From contig WGMX01000073.1 of assembly GCA_016124855.1 (NCBI GenBank), positions 1-39,139 of the forward strand: a stretch of 39,139 nucleotides of DNA, read 5' to 3'. This stretch comes from Anaerolineaceae bacterium (lineage in GTDB: Bacteria; Chloroflexota; Anaerolineae; Aggregatilineales; Phototrophicaceae). Under the pieces are notes generated by a model, which was given only the letters and a program-made list of their open reading frames with translations, did not search any database and was not told where the DNA came from. Below, piece by piece: positions 8,042 through 16,111 of this stretch; within the stretch, counting starts at the first letter, position 1, and each line of letters begins with the position of its first letter. The position numbers were made by a program, and so were the translations under genes.

Positions 8042-9985
8042 CTATGCCGGACAAGATTTTGAGAGTAATACATATTCATTAGGTATCCAACCGAGAATCT
8101 TTTGATTTTCGTCCATAATTTGATACCATTTCGTCTTAAAAGTGTCATTAACTTGGTTAGCTATGGTTACTAATTGCCCTACACGTAGCGATGCGCTCGG
8201 TTGTGCAACGCGCAATGGCCTAGCATATATAGAATTTATGATTGTTGCGTTGCCACCAAAGCTTATGATTGTTGCCGAACATGGATACGAAACTGCAATA
8301 GTGGTTACTGTATAAATGGGTCTAGGCGTTAAAGTTGAAACTAATGGTGTTATCTCGGTATTTAGGGAATTTGCTCCAATTTTAAAACTAGAAGCCTTTA
8401 TAGATTTGTCATATTGATTGGATATGCCTGAGACAACAACTAAGTATTGGGCACTTGTTGGCAAATTTAGAGTTTCTGTAACTTGATTTGTATCACTCAA
8501 ATTAGATTGAAATAAGATTTGTTTTCCCAATAATAGCGTTATATGAAGATTTAACTGTCCTGATAATCGATCGACAATCAACTGCACATCGGAATTTTCC
8601 AGACCTTGTAATATAAAACCTAATGAGCTGTTTAAGTCCGATGTTACAACCGCATTAGTCTTTTCTTCGAATTCTAAGCGAATAGCTGCTGGTCGTATAA
8701 AAGCGACTGGCATTGGACAGTTACTTGAAGGAACAATATCTTCAGCGTGTACCCAACCATAAATCTCTTCATCACGACTTCCAATCAGATACCATACTGA
8801 ACCAATATTTTGCTCTACACTACTGCCAATTATTCTGATAGAAGCGTCATTAATGATTGGCTGCAACTCAAGCCCATCTGCTTGATGTTTGGCTCTAACG
8901 ATAATATTTTGTGATGCATTTTTGATTGTTTTGCCATCGCAAGGATACAAAAGCCCTTCTTCAACTTGATCGTAATCAACCGGCCCGACATATATATCAC
9001 TAGTCAAATCTACTGGTGCTGCCACGATTTGATTATTTGACACCGAAGAGCTAAGGTTTGATGTTGTGGATGCATCAGAATCATTACTTTCCTCAGTATT
9101 TAAAGGAACGACATCCAGAACTGCTGTGTTAGATGGAGTAGCACTTATTTGTATTGCTGCTTGCGAACTTGTCTTTGTAGCAGTTTTAGAGACGGGTGTA
9201 TTAGATGCGTCAACCACTACCAATGTTGGTAGCTGATTAGTTGCTGAAGAGACAGTTTCAATAGCTGTCGCAGTTATGATGCTGTTATTATCAGTGGGTG
9301 TAGATAAATGTGTTACGGTTTGTTGAGGTAGATTATTCTGTGCGAGAATAATAGCTAAGATAATAGCAAGTATCGCCGCAATTCCACTCACCCCTTGCCA
9401 AAGTGGACTTCCTAGGAAAATCCGTATAATACTTACCGGTTGTACAGGTGTTGCAGAAGTTAGTAAGGGTACAGTGGACGCATTAATTGGACTTCTTTTG
9501 GCTGTTTCTTCCTCAGTTTTGGTTGGAATATTAGGCTTGGGTGTTGGGGTTCGGTAACGTGGTTTTGGTTTACGCTTCGGGATAACAGTAGTGAGGCTAT
9601 CCAATGCAGCAAAAAGATTAGTAAGCGCTTTACCATCGCTTGTTCCAGCGGTCATATCAACATATTGAATTTCGCTCAACTCATCCGGAATAGTTGTGCG
9701 TCCACGCACTTGCACAGTGAGGATAAGCTTATTTAATCGGGTTGCTTCAGTGTATTCTGCTTGACAATAAGGAGAACCTATAGACTCATTAGACAGCAAA
9801 TATACGAAAATGTCACAATCAGCAATAGCATTGCGAATCTCGTCCCACCATATATCGCCACCACGTAATTGTTCATCCCACCAAATAACATCACTTCGGC
9901 GCACATGATGAATGGTATCAACTAATTGTCTTACGAAACCGTTTTGATTATCGATGCGACTGTAACTGATAAATAGTTTCGCCAT
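8042..9985 (-). CDS. Membrane-anchored TIR-domain protein with SH3b and PPC-like ectodomain modules
   Basis: 647 residues from ATG at 9985; a TTG eight codons upstream is less likely because the TIR fold begins AKLFISYSRID. Residues 1-130 form a TIR domain: FISYSRID, VIWWDEQLRGGDIWWDEI, ADCDIFVYLLSNESI, and SPYCQAEYTEA, where E77 aligns with the catalytic Glu of NADase TIRs. A basic/proline linker (KRKPKPRYRTPTPKPN) leads to one transmembrane helix (about 199-217, IAAILAIILAIILA) and a long Ser/Thr-rich stalk. Next come SH3b-like module 1 (about 345-425, ends GWVHAEDIV), a PPC-like sandwich (about 430-545), and SH3b-like module 2 (about 565-647, ends LGWIPNEYV). Predicted topology is TIR inside and sensor modules outside. 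The gene is AT-rich and shares an operon with the secreted PPC protein. No Thoeris-type effector gene is adjacent. Confidence 0.85.
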   Translation of the reverse strand: MAKLFISYSRIDNQNGFVRQLVDTIHHVRRSDVIWWDEQLRGGDIWWDEIRNAIADCDIFVYLLSNESIGSPYCQAEYTEATRLNKLILTVQVRGRTTIPDELSEIQYVDMTAGTSDGKALTNLFAALDSLTTVIPKRKPKPRYRTPTPKPNIPTKTEEETAKRSPINASTVPLLTSATPVQPVSIIRIFLGSPLWQGVSGIAAILAIILAIILAQNNLPQQTVTHLSTPTDNNSIITATAIETVSSATNQLPTLVVVDASNTPVSKTATKTSSQAAIQISATPSNTAVLDVVPLNTEESNDSDASTTSNLSSSVSNNQIVAAPVDLTSDIYVGPVDYDQVEEGLLYPCDGKTIKNASQNIIVRAKHQADGLELQPIINDASIRIIGSSVEQNIGSVWYLIGSRDEEIYGWVHAEDIVPSSNCPMPVAFIRPAAIRLEFEEKTNAVVTSDLNSSLGFILQGLENSDVQLIVDRLSGQLNLHITLLLGKQILFQSNLSDTNQVTETLNLPTSAQYLVVVSGISNQYDKSIKASSFKIGANSLNTEITPLVSTLTPRPIYTVTTIAVSYPCSATIISFGGNATIINSIYARPLRVAQPSASLRVGQLVTIANQVNDTFKTKWYQIMDENQKILGWIPNEYVLLSKSCPA

Positions 9986-10134
9986 ATCAAATGATAAACC
10001 AAATGACAAACTGTAGTGTACAAGAAAATATTATCGCATTTGAGCTAAGCATGAAAGTTAAATCATATTAAGAAGAAATTGTGCAGCACAATTATTTAAC
10101 AAAGATTTTGAAATTATGTGATTTGCGGTAAAGG

Positions 10135-10240
10135 TTAGTTCCCCATATCTATTCTACCAAATTCTAATTACCTACTTAATAGCTGAACTCCCTCAAAATA
10201 AATTGAGGCTGACGATTTGAGTAAAAACTTACAAAATTGT
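10135..10240. repeat. Partial, diverged third copy of the large intergenic repeat
   Basis: TTAGTTCCCCATATCTATTC and onward to CTCCCTCAAAATAAATTGAG and TTACAAAATTGT line up in order with the first 130 bases of the repeat at 11515. Divergence is higher than between the other two copies. It lies downstream of the MFS stop codon. The rest of the 9986-10247 gap shows nothing beyond AT-rich DNA upstream of the TIR gene. Confidence 0.45.
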
Positions 10241-10247
10241 CTGCGGC

Positions 10248-11435
10248 TTAATCACTGGCAGCACTCAATACCGGACGGCCTGCATGGCTGAGCCGCGCCA
10301 GTTCGTGGAAAATAAACGCGATAATCGCCAGCACCGTAAAGGTGATCGTCATCGTTTCCAAACCGAAGTTCTTGCCAATTGTGCCGATCAGTCCCGGTAA
10401 AATGGCTGAGGCAATGCCAATCGAACTCATCTGCAAACTCACCCCATTTTCGGCATGTTCCATTCCCACACGCTGCGGAGTGGTCGTCATCAACATCGGG
10501 AAAACAGGTGCTTCGGCCACCCCCACGATAATCAAGCCAATCGAGCCAATAATCGGCAGCGGATTCCACGCGAACAGAAACGCGCCCACCACCACCGCCA
10601 GCAAACACCAGCGCAGCAGGCTTGTCGTATCAAAACGGTTAACGATGAACCCGAAAATGATTCTGCCGCCTGTGAACACCCCCCAATACACGCTCACCCA
10701 CAGACCAGCCACCTCTGGCGTGACGCCGCGCGACTGGGTAAACAACGTATATGCCCATTGTCCTATGCCAATCTCCATGCTCACATAGGCCAAAATCGTA
10801 ATCATGCTCAACCACATCACCGGCAGACGCAGCGATTGGCTAAAACTCGCGCGGTGAATCGGGGTATTTTCCGCGCTCTGGAAGCCTTCATTACGCCACA
10901 GATTGCGGCTCGCAATCAGCAGCACCAGAATTATGAGAAGGATTCCGCCAGTTATGGCATAACCCATCTGCCACTTCAGATTCACCACACAGTAAGTCAT
11001 GATCAGCGGGCCAATCGTGATCCCAATGCCAAAGCTGGCGTGCAGCCAGTTCATGTCCCGCACCGAATGATAGGTCGTGACATACATATTAAGTCCGGCA
11101 TCAATAATGCTGGTGCCGAAGCCAGCGATGAACCCGAACACCACCACCATAATCCACGCTGAAGAACTGGCGATGCCCAAAAAACACAGCGCCATAATCA
11201 ACATACCGCCAGCTAGACTGGTACCACTCCCCAAACGCGCCATAATCCGGCCAATGAAGAAGCTCGTCAGCGTATAACTGATGGTCTGAACCAGCAGCAG
11301 GATATTGACAGCATCGAGCGGTAAACTGAAATCACTCTGCATATAGGGCCATGCCACACCCAGCAGTCCACCCGTCAAACCCAGCCCGATAAACGCCAGA
11401 AATGCGATGATCAGCGTCTTTGTTTTTGCCGTCAT
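10248..11435 (-). CDS. MFS transporter (12 transmembrane segments)
   Basis: 395 residues with about 12 hydrophobic helices. Helix 2-3 has the MFS loop motif in degenerate form (FFIGRIMARLGSGTSL), and GRIIFGFIVNRFD in the second half is its repeat. SFGIGITIGPLIMTY and VGVAEAPVFPMLMTTTPQRVG resemble the fucose/FucP-like or YbjJ-like sugar and drug MFS branches. It is an inner-membrane, proton-coupled or facilitated carrier; the substrate cannot be assigned. Start is ATG with GAG seven bases upstream. It appears monocistronic, with repeat DNA on both sides. Confidence 0.88.
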   Translation of the reverse strand: MTAKTKTLIIAFLAFIGLGLTGGLLGVAWPYMQSDFSLPLDAVNILLLVQTISYTLTSFFIGRIMARLGSGTSLAGGMLIMALCFLGIASSSAWIMVVVFGFIAGFGTSIIDAGLNMYVTTYHSVRDMNWLHASFGIGITIGPLIMTYCVVNLKWQMGYAITGGILLIILVLLIASRNLWRNEGFQSAENTPIHRASFSQSLRLPVMWLSMITILAYVSMEIGIGQWAYTLFTQSRGVTPEVAGLWVSVYWGVFTGGRIIFGFIVNRFDTTSLLRWCLLAVVVGAFLFAWNPLPIIGSIGLIIVGVAEAPVFPMLMTTTPQRVGMEHAENGVSLQMSSIGIASAILPGLIGTIGKNFGLETMTITFTVLAIIAFIFHELARLSHAGRPVLSAASD

Positions 11436-11514
11436 GAATAACTCGTACTTTCTTCGTTTTACTTAACTGATGAGAAATCCTGCACCAGCATCATAGCATT
11501 TATTTGATTAAAAG

Positions 11515-11955
11515 TTTAAATCCCCAAACCTATTCTACCAGTTCCCAACGATCCACTAACCAATTTAACATTCCCGTTCCCTCAAAAATGGTTAGGGTCA
11601 ACCTCGTGAAACAGTTACAAAATGTTCTTCCAAAATGTAACCCGTTGTGTCCTCATATCCCTTAAAATAGGAATAGGATTTTTTGTAGGGATTTGCCGCT
11701 GGCAAATCCACATCTGATCCCACGCACCTTAACATCTCACCGCCGCCACCGCCGTTTTTGAACTGATAACCAAACGGCGTTTCCGACGACAACGACGACA
11801 TGTCTCGTCTAAAAAGCAGTTTTGTGGGGAAATGAGTGACATTTCCGACATAAAACGGCTTTGTATGTACTGGTGACAAAGACTAAATCGGCACAAAACC
11901 CATTTCCAAAATTGCCGCATTCGCTGCTTTCGCCGCATATTTCGCCGAATGGGCT
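11515..11955 (+). repeat. Large intergenic repeat, copy A (inverted relative to copy at 17285-17760)
   Basis: This non-coding stretch fills most of the 11436-12067 gap. It matches the reverse complement of 17285-17760 over its length. Conserved blocks: TTTAAAT...CAAACCT..TCTAC at the start, CCCTCAAAAATGGTTAG, GTTACAAAATGTTCTTCCAA, GCACCTTAACA, and TTCGCTGCTTTCGCCGCATA at the end. A hairpin with arms CGCCGTTT (11750-11757) and AAACGGCG (11772-11779) occupies its centre, where copy B has a different hairpin. No transposase and no convincing ORF is present. The outer parts of the gap hold nothing else recognisable except the promoter at 12032. Confidence 0.75.
11684..11709. repeat. TGTAGGG hairpin element nested inside repeat copy A
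   Basis: TGTAGGG leads into GGATTTGCC-GCT-GGCAAATCC, a perfect nine-base-pair hairpin with a three-base loop. At the corresponding place copy B carries an unrelated hairpin (17552-17581), so both look like later insertions into the larger repeat. Confidence 0.6.
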
Positions 11956-12031
11956 TTCCGAATCTGTCTTGGATTGTTAGCTGTAAACTGATAACTTCCC
12001 TATCGTTTATGCAAAATCACCATGATAACTC

Positions 12032-12037
12032 TATAAT
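12032..12037 (+). promoter_or_regulatory. Candidate -10 box for the MBL-fold gene
   Basis: TATAAT lies 30 bases before the ATG at 12068. No good -35 is visible at the expected distance. Confidence 0.35.
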
Positions 12038-12067
12038 CCAAATACAGGATTTTCGTATGAGGAGCAC

Positions 12068-12745
12068 ATGATGCAGCAGGTCACGCCACAGGTTTTTACA
12101 TTTGAACGCTTGCTCATGGGGCGTGTCTATGCCCTCCAAGATGCCGATGGCCTAACCCTTGTGGATACCAGCATCAGCAACGCCGCTGATAAAATTCTAT
12201 CGCAGCTCCAACAAGCCGGTCATAAACCTGCCGATGTCAAACGCATCCTTGTCACCCACGCCCATCCCGATCATGTTGGCAGCCTGCCCAAACTTCAACA
12301 CGCAACCGGCGCCGAAGTCTGGTGTCATCCCTTGGAAAAACCAGTCATCGAAGGTCGGCAGCCTTTAGCCCGTCCACCATCCGGTTTACGTCCGCCCGCC
12401 CTTCAGTTTGCGCCGGTTCCTGTAGCCCGCACCTTGAACGAGGATGAAATTCTCCCGATCCTCGGTGGCTTGCAGGTCATCTCCACACCCGGTCATGCCC
12501 CCGGTCACATCTCATTCTGGCAGCCCGAACGCCGCTTGTTAATTGTTGGAGATGCTGTTTTTTACTTCTTCAACCGCATGACCCAACCCCTCGCCGCTCT
12601 GACCGTCGATATGGAAGAAAACAGGCGCTCTATCAAGAAAATAACTACCCTGAAACCCGACAGCCTGCTCTTTGGGCATGGCAATCCCATCATCGGACAA
12701 GCGTCTGCTCAACTCGATGCTTTTGCCCGCCGTATCGGTGTTTAG
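12068..12745 (+). CDS. MBL-fold metallo-hydrolase
   Basis: 225 residues. The metallo-beta-lactamase metal motif is intact: HAHPDHVG (about 65-72), then TPGHAPGHISFW with the third His, then GDAVF for the bridging Asp, and LLFGHGNPI for the last His. It binds two metal ions and hydrolyses an unidentified substrate; glyoxalase II, quorum-lactonase and many uncharacterised hydrolases share this layout. It is cytosolic with no signal peptide. Start: ATG at 12068 with GGAG five bases upstream; an adjacent ATG follows. It is separated from the ABC operon by 305 bases and probably transcribed alone. Confidence 0.9.
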   Translation: MMQQVTPQVFTFERLLMGRVYALQDADGLTLVDTSISNAADKILSQLQQAGHKPADVKRILVTHAHPDHVGSLPKLQHATGAEVWCHPLEKPVIEGRQPLARPPSGLRPPALQFAPVPVARTLNEDEILPILGGLQVISTPGHAPGHISFWQPERRLLIVGDAVFYFFNRMTQPLAALTVDMEENRRSIKKITTLKPDSLLFGHGNPIIGQASAQLDAFARRIGV

Positions 12746-13050
12746 CCGAGTTCGATTTGTCTCTAACCGTCGTAAACAATGAGTGTTCCGTTTCATAAAT
12801 AGTTTGTAGTCTAGTAAATTGATGATCCCATGTTTGTAGGGCGTGTTTTTCCGCCTGCTGCATCTTAAATCCACAGTCGAAACGTAGGCACAATTTTCTG
12901 TAAGTACGTGGTGTCTGCCCCGCCTGATTTGGAATCGCTAGCACATTAACCTGTACGCCTTGTCCATATCGTTTGCCCTGCGATTGCGGTAATATGTCGT
13001 GTATCACCTAACTATTCAGGTGGTAGCGAAACAATGTTGGGAGTGAACGG
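12746..13050 (+). promoter_or_regulatory. Intergenic region and leader of the sugar ABC operon
   Basis: No gene is supported here. It holds a weak TGTAGGGCG...CCGCC element at 12835-12854. An inverted repeat CACCT (13005-13009) / AGGTG (13018-13022) lies about 28 bases before the binding-protein start and could be an operator or small hairpin. A good Shine-Dalgarno (GGGAG) precedes the ATG at 13051. No -10/-35 pair stands out. Confidence 0.3.
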
Positions 13051-14346
13051 ATGACAAACCGTATTCGGAGTGGTGTTTTGACGTTGTTGCTCATTGGGCT
13101 AATAACTACCGTCAACGCGGTTGGCGCACAGGATAAAACACTAACGATTTGGACAGTTTATAACTCGGACAGCCCGCAAAACGATCAAGATAAGTGGATG
13201 GCGGCGCTGATTGAAGAATATCAAGCGGAAGGTGTTACGCTCAAAAATGTTACCCGTCCCTTTGATACCATCAGCACCGATCTAAATCTGGCACTTCTTT
13301 CTGGTGGTGATGTACCGGATGTTTCCTACGTCAGTGCCGCTGCCCTGAGTCCTTTTGCCATCAACGGCACACTGCTCGACCTGCGCGATTTTATTAGCCA
13401 AGCCTCATGGAAAGATGATCTCGATCCAGTCGCATTAGCTGGCTGTACCGCCCCGACCGGTGAAATCTTATGCATTCCCACAACCATGGCGACCACTTTA
13501 ACCTACTATTGGACGGATGCTTTCCCCAAAGGTTACAACGGCAGTATTGAAGGACTAGCGGCCAATACCACCACCAAATACGCGCTTACAGGCAAGAGCG
13601 CTGATGTTTTTGGTTTCGATGTCTTCTTCTTTCCCTTACTGACCAGCTACGGTGTGAAGTGGGCCGATGAAACAGGGCTGGCGAGTTGGGCATCACCGCA
13701 AGCGGTCAAAGGTATCGAGGCCATTCGCACCCTCTACGCAGCCGGGAAAATCCCTGATACAGCGCTGGCAACTGGCTTCGACTACGAGACCAATTTTAAA
13801 GATGGTTCGGCAGGAGCATTTCTCGCTGGCTCATGGTCATACGTATTCCTCAATCCCTTAAAAACCCCTGCGGGTAAAGATTATCCCGCCGACTCGACGG
13901 CTGTCGAGAAAGCCTTGGTTGCGGGTGACTTACAATTCGCCCCACCCATCCATACGCAAGATGGAAAACCAGCAACGTTGCTCGTGCAAAATGGTTGGGC
14001 TATTCCCAAAGACGCGAAGGATATCGAAGGCGCAAAATCTTTTATTGATTGGGATATGACGACTGCCCGAAACGTAGCTTATGCAAAATCCTATGGTGGG
14101 CTGCCCACACTTAAATCCGGTTTAGCCGACGAAGCCTTCAAGACTCCATATTGGACAGGGGTGGCTGACCTGTTAGAGAAATATGGTGTACCCCAGCCAG
14201 CTTTCTTTGACTCCAGCGCAGCCAAGCAAAAGTTTGCGGATACGGTAGTTGACCTTATCCAAAATCCTGATAAGGACATTATGACCACCTTACAAACCGC
14301 GCAGGACGAATACAACGCTGAGGTCACGGCTGCGCGGGGTAGTTAA
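13051..14346 (+). CDS. Extracellular solute-binding protein of a CUT1-type sugar ABC transporter
   Basis: 431 residues, usual for family 1 solute-binding proteins. A signal peptide (SGVLTLLLIGLITTVNAVGA) precedes KTLTIWTVYNSD, the first beta-strand of the fold. Other hallmarks are LALLSGGDVPDVSYVS, FDYETNFKDGSAGAFLAGSW in the middle and VQNGWAIPKDAKDIEGAKSF near the end. No lipobox Cys is seen, so anchoring differs from most Gram-positive homologues. It should bind a carbohydrate or glycerol-phosphate-like ligand outside the membrane and deliver it to the two permeases downstream. In a standard operon the permease would follow closely; here a toxin-antitoxin pair sits between. Confidence 0.92.
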   Translation: MTNRIRSGVLTLLLIGLITTVNAVGAQDKTLTIWTVYNSDSPQNDQDKWMAALIEEYQAEGVTLKNVTRPFDTISTDLNLALLSGGDVPDVSYVSAAALSPFAINGTLLDLRDFISQASWKDDLDPVALAGCTAPTGEILCIPTTMATTLTYYWTDAFPKGYNGSIEGLAANTTTKYALTGKSADVFGFDVFFFPLLTSYGVKWADETGLASWASPQAVKGIEAIRTLYAAGKIPDTALATGFDYETNFKDGSAGAFLAGSWSYVFLNPLKTPAGKDYPADSTAVEKALVAGDLQFAPPIHTQDGKPATLLVQNGWAIPKDAKDIEGAKSFIDWDMTTARNVAYAKSYGGLPTLKSGLADEAFKTPYWTGVADLLEKYGVPQPAFFDSSAAKQKFADTVVDLIQNPDKDIMTTLQTAQDEYNAEVTAARGS

Positions 14347-14396
14347 ATCACTGATTTGCCCTTGTTGTATCTTCCGCACCTCTTATGGTAAGTAGA

Positions 14397-14402
14397 TATA
14401 AT
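14397..14402 (+). promoter_or_regulatory. Candidate -10 box for the toxin-antitoxin pair
   Basis: TATAAT lies 27 bases before the antitoxin ATG, inside the gap after the binding-protein stop. It suggests the pair is transcribed on its own. The -35 is poor. Confidence 0.4.
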
Positions 14403-14428
14403 GAGGGTAAGTGAATGGAGTAAATGCC

Positions 14429-14653
14429 ATGACCATACAAGAGATGATTCAAGAGGCGCGGACACTCTCCGTCGAGGAACGCAAGCAGCTCATTAAAGCT
14501 CTAGTGGATATTGTTAACGAGCCTGAGCAATCCGAAAAACCAAAGAAACGGAATATCATGGAGTTTGTAGGTATTGCAGCTCACTTAGCTAATGAGGAAG
14601 ATCCTCAGGACTATGTTAGACGCCTGCATAATGAGTGGGATAAGGATCAATGA
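14429..14653 (+). CDS. Antitoxin of a PIN-type toxin-antitoxin pair
   Basis: 74 residues from ATG at 14429, chosen because GGAG lies eight bases upstream; an in-frame GTG at 14411 is an alternative. The N-terminal helix MTIQEMIQEARTLSVEERKQ followed by LIKALVDIV is a pattern widespread in small antitoxin-like proteins of Chloroflexota and cyanobacteria. A flexible charged middle precedes DPQDYVRRLHNEWD, which probably binds the toxin. Its stop overlaps the toxin start (ATGA), implying translational coupling. It is expected to neutralise the PIN nuclease and possibly autoregulate, though no recognisable DNA-binding fold is visible. Confidence 0.8.
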   Translation: MTIQEMIQEARTLSVEERKQLIKALVDIVNEPEQSEKPKKRNIMEFVGIAAHLANEEDPQDYVRRLHNEWDKDQ

Positions 14654-15099
14654 AAATTGCTGATGCTCTGGTAGGCGTAGATTTACTGAGTGTAGAAACA
14701 GCACCCTTTATTTATTACACCGAGAGTCGTCCAATCTATTTCGATAAAGTGAGTGCGATTTTTCCAAGAATGAGTCAGGGGCAATTCGAAATATTGTGTT
14801 CGGTGATTACCTTGTCGGAAACTTTGAATAAACCTATCGAAGCAAACGATCAGATGTTAATTAGCGCCTATAACAGTCTTTTTGATGATACCTATGGCTT
14901 GACACTGGTTTCAGTCAATAAAAATATTGCTCGAAAGGCAGCCGAACTACGGGCAAAATATGGGTTGAAAACGCCTGATGCTATCCATATGGCAACAGCT
15001 TTGGAAACCCACTGCCAAGCCTTTTTAACAAATGACATGGGTTTGAAAAGAGTGACCGAAATACAGGTCTTGGTATTGGATGAATTGGAAGTGAGTTGA
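14650..15099 (+). CDS. PIN-domain (VapC-like) ribonuclease toxin
   Basis: 149 residues. The PIN pattern is present: an N-terminal strand VETAPFIYYTE, then ITLSETL with the central Glu, then LKTPDAIHMATAL with the third acidic residue, then FLTNDMGLKR. PIN toxins are Mg2+-dependent endoribonucleases that cut tRNA or rRNA. The first acidic residue is Glu (VETAPF) where the family normally has Asp (LDTAPF), which may lower or alter activity. ATG overlaps the antitoxin stop by four bases. A strong intrinsic terminator follows 33 bases after the stop. Confidence 0.85.
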   Translation: MKIADALVGVDLLSVETAPFIYYTESRPIYFDKVSAIFPRMSQGQFEILCSVITLSETLNKPIEANDQMLISAYNSLFDDTYGLTLVSVNKNIARKAAELRAKYGLKTPDAIHMATALETHCQAFLTNDMGLKRVTEIQVLVLDELEVS

Positions 15100-15131
15100 T
15101 TCTCCTAAATAGTAGATATGATTTTATTCAG

Positions 15132-15156
15132 GGGCGAGCCGAGGGTTCGCCCTTTT
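15132..15156 (+). terminator. Intrinsic terminator of the toxin-antitoxin pair
   Basis: GGGCGA (15132-15137) pairs with TCGCCC (15147-15152); the stem extends with a wobble and two GC pairs to a three-base loop and is followed by TTTT. It separates the toxin gene from the permeases. The sequence GGGGCGA..TTCGCCC belongs to the same hairpin style as the TGTAGGG elements. Confidence 0.7.
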
Positions 15157-15181
15157 GTATATGGGTGCGGGAGCAAGTGCA

Positions 15182-16111
15182 ATGCAAACAGCCTTAGATA
15201 GACAACCCGTTCAGAGAACAGATACAAGACGCCCCAACTTGCTCTCAGGCCGTTTTGTGCCTCTGTGGTTTTTACTCCCTTCCATGTTGATTTTATTGGT
15301 GTTGCAGGTCTATCCAACTCTTTACGCCTTTGTGTTGAGTCTCACCCGCCAGCGACGGGGGGGATTTGATTACGTAGGCTTACAAAACTTTCAACTCCTT
15401 CTGGGGCAAAGTACCTTTCGTGAGAGCTTCGGGCGCACATTGATTTTCTCGGCGTGGTACATCCTACTGGTGATTGGGCTAGGGATGCTGGTCGCGTTAC
15501 TGGTCAACCGCAGGCTCAAGTACACGGGCTGGTATCTGGTCGCGATTTTTGTCCCGTGGGTGCTTTCGGATGTTGTCGCGGGAACCATGTGGCGCTGGAT
15601 GTTCTTAAAAGATTATGGGCTGATTCAGCAGTGGCTCACACCCTTATTTGGCCCGTCGATTTATGTGAACCCCTCCGGCGCGATGGGCATCGTGATTTTA
15701 GCCTCGGCATGGCGGGCAGTGGCTTTTACAGCCGTACTTTTCTTAGGCGCTTTGCAAACCGTCCCGCGCGAAGTGGAAGAAAGCGCAGCGTTGGACGGTG
15801 CAAACCGCCGGCAAATCTTTTTTCGTGTGATATTCCCGCTGATTCGACCAACCTTTTTGATTGCGGTTTTGCTTACGTCCATGCGAAGCATCAACACCGT
15901 CGGCTTAATTTTGGCGACAACCAAAGGCGGGCCGGGTTATGCGACCACGACTGCATCCGTCTATCTCTATCGCTCGGCATGGGGCGAGTCGAACTTCGCG
16001 CGGGGTGCAGCCGTATCGGTACTCTTGTTTTTGGTGAACGTCATCATCACGATTGTTTATCTGCGGCTGCTGACTGACCGGCGTGTAGGAACACAGCATG
16101 GTACGGAGTAA
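15182..16111 (+). CDS. Sugar ABC transporter permease, MalF/UgpA type
   Basis: About 309 residues from ATG at 15182, preferred because GGGAG lies eight bases upstream; ATG at 15161 and TTG at 15155 fall next to the terminator and lack such a site. Six transmembrane helices begin with PLWFLLPSMLILLVLQVYP. The EAA loop that contacts the ATPase is EVEESAALDGANRRQIF followed by IFPLIRP. It forms a heterodimeric channel with the next gene for import of the sugar caught by the binding protein. No ATPase gene is in the operon, as is usual for CUT1 systems that share a MsmK-like ATPase. It overlaps the next gene by 14 bases. Confidence 0.93.
   Translation: MQTALDRQPVQRTDTRRPNLLSGRFVPLWFLLPSMLILLVLQVYPTLYAFVLSLTRQRRGGFDYVGLQNFQLLLGQSTFRESFGRTLIFSAWYILLVIGLGMLVALLVNRRLKYTGWYLVAIFVPWVLSDVVAGTMWRWMFLKDYGLIQQWLTPLFGPSIYVNPSGAMGIVILASAWRAVAFTAVLFLGALQTVPREVEESAALDGANRRQIFFRVIFPLIRPTFLIAVLLTSMRSINTVGLILATTKGGPGYATTTASVYLYRSAWGESNFARGAAVSVLLFLVNVIITIVYLRLLTDRRVGTQHGTE

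Noticed and set aside
7015..9985. Classification of the TIR locus as a Thoeris or other named defence system
   Set aside because: No ThsA-like, SIR2, macro or effector gene lies beside it, and the domain order does not match a named system.
10010..10030. Longer start for the TIR protein at a TTG (10009)
   Set aside because: Adds eight residues before the normal TIR start and has no better ribosome site than the ATG at 9985.
10455..11162. 235-codon plus-strand open frame
   Set aside because: Lies wholly opposite the MFS gene; its His/Arg-rich, low-complexity translation is what an antisense frame of a membrane protein gives.
11598..11938. Short minus-strand open frames within the large repeat
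   Set aside because: They lie inside non-coding repeat copy A, cross its hairpins, and have no matching frame in copy B.
12539..13007. Minus-strand open frames after the MBL gene
   Set aside because: Partly antisense to the MBL gene, no ribosome site, no recognisable domain.
15454..16077. 207-codon plus-strand open frame
   Set aside because: Out-of-frame shadow of the first sugar permease.
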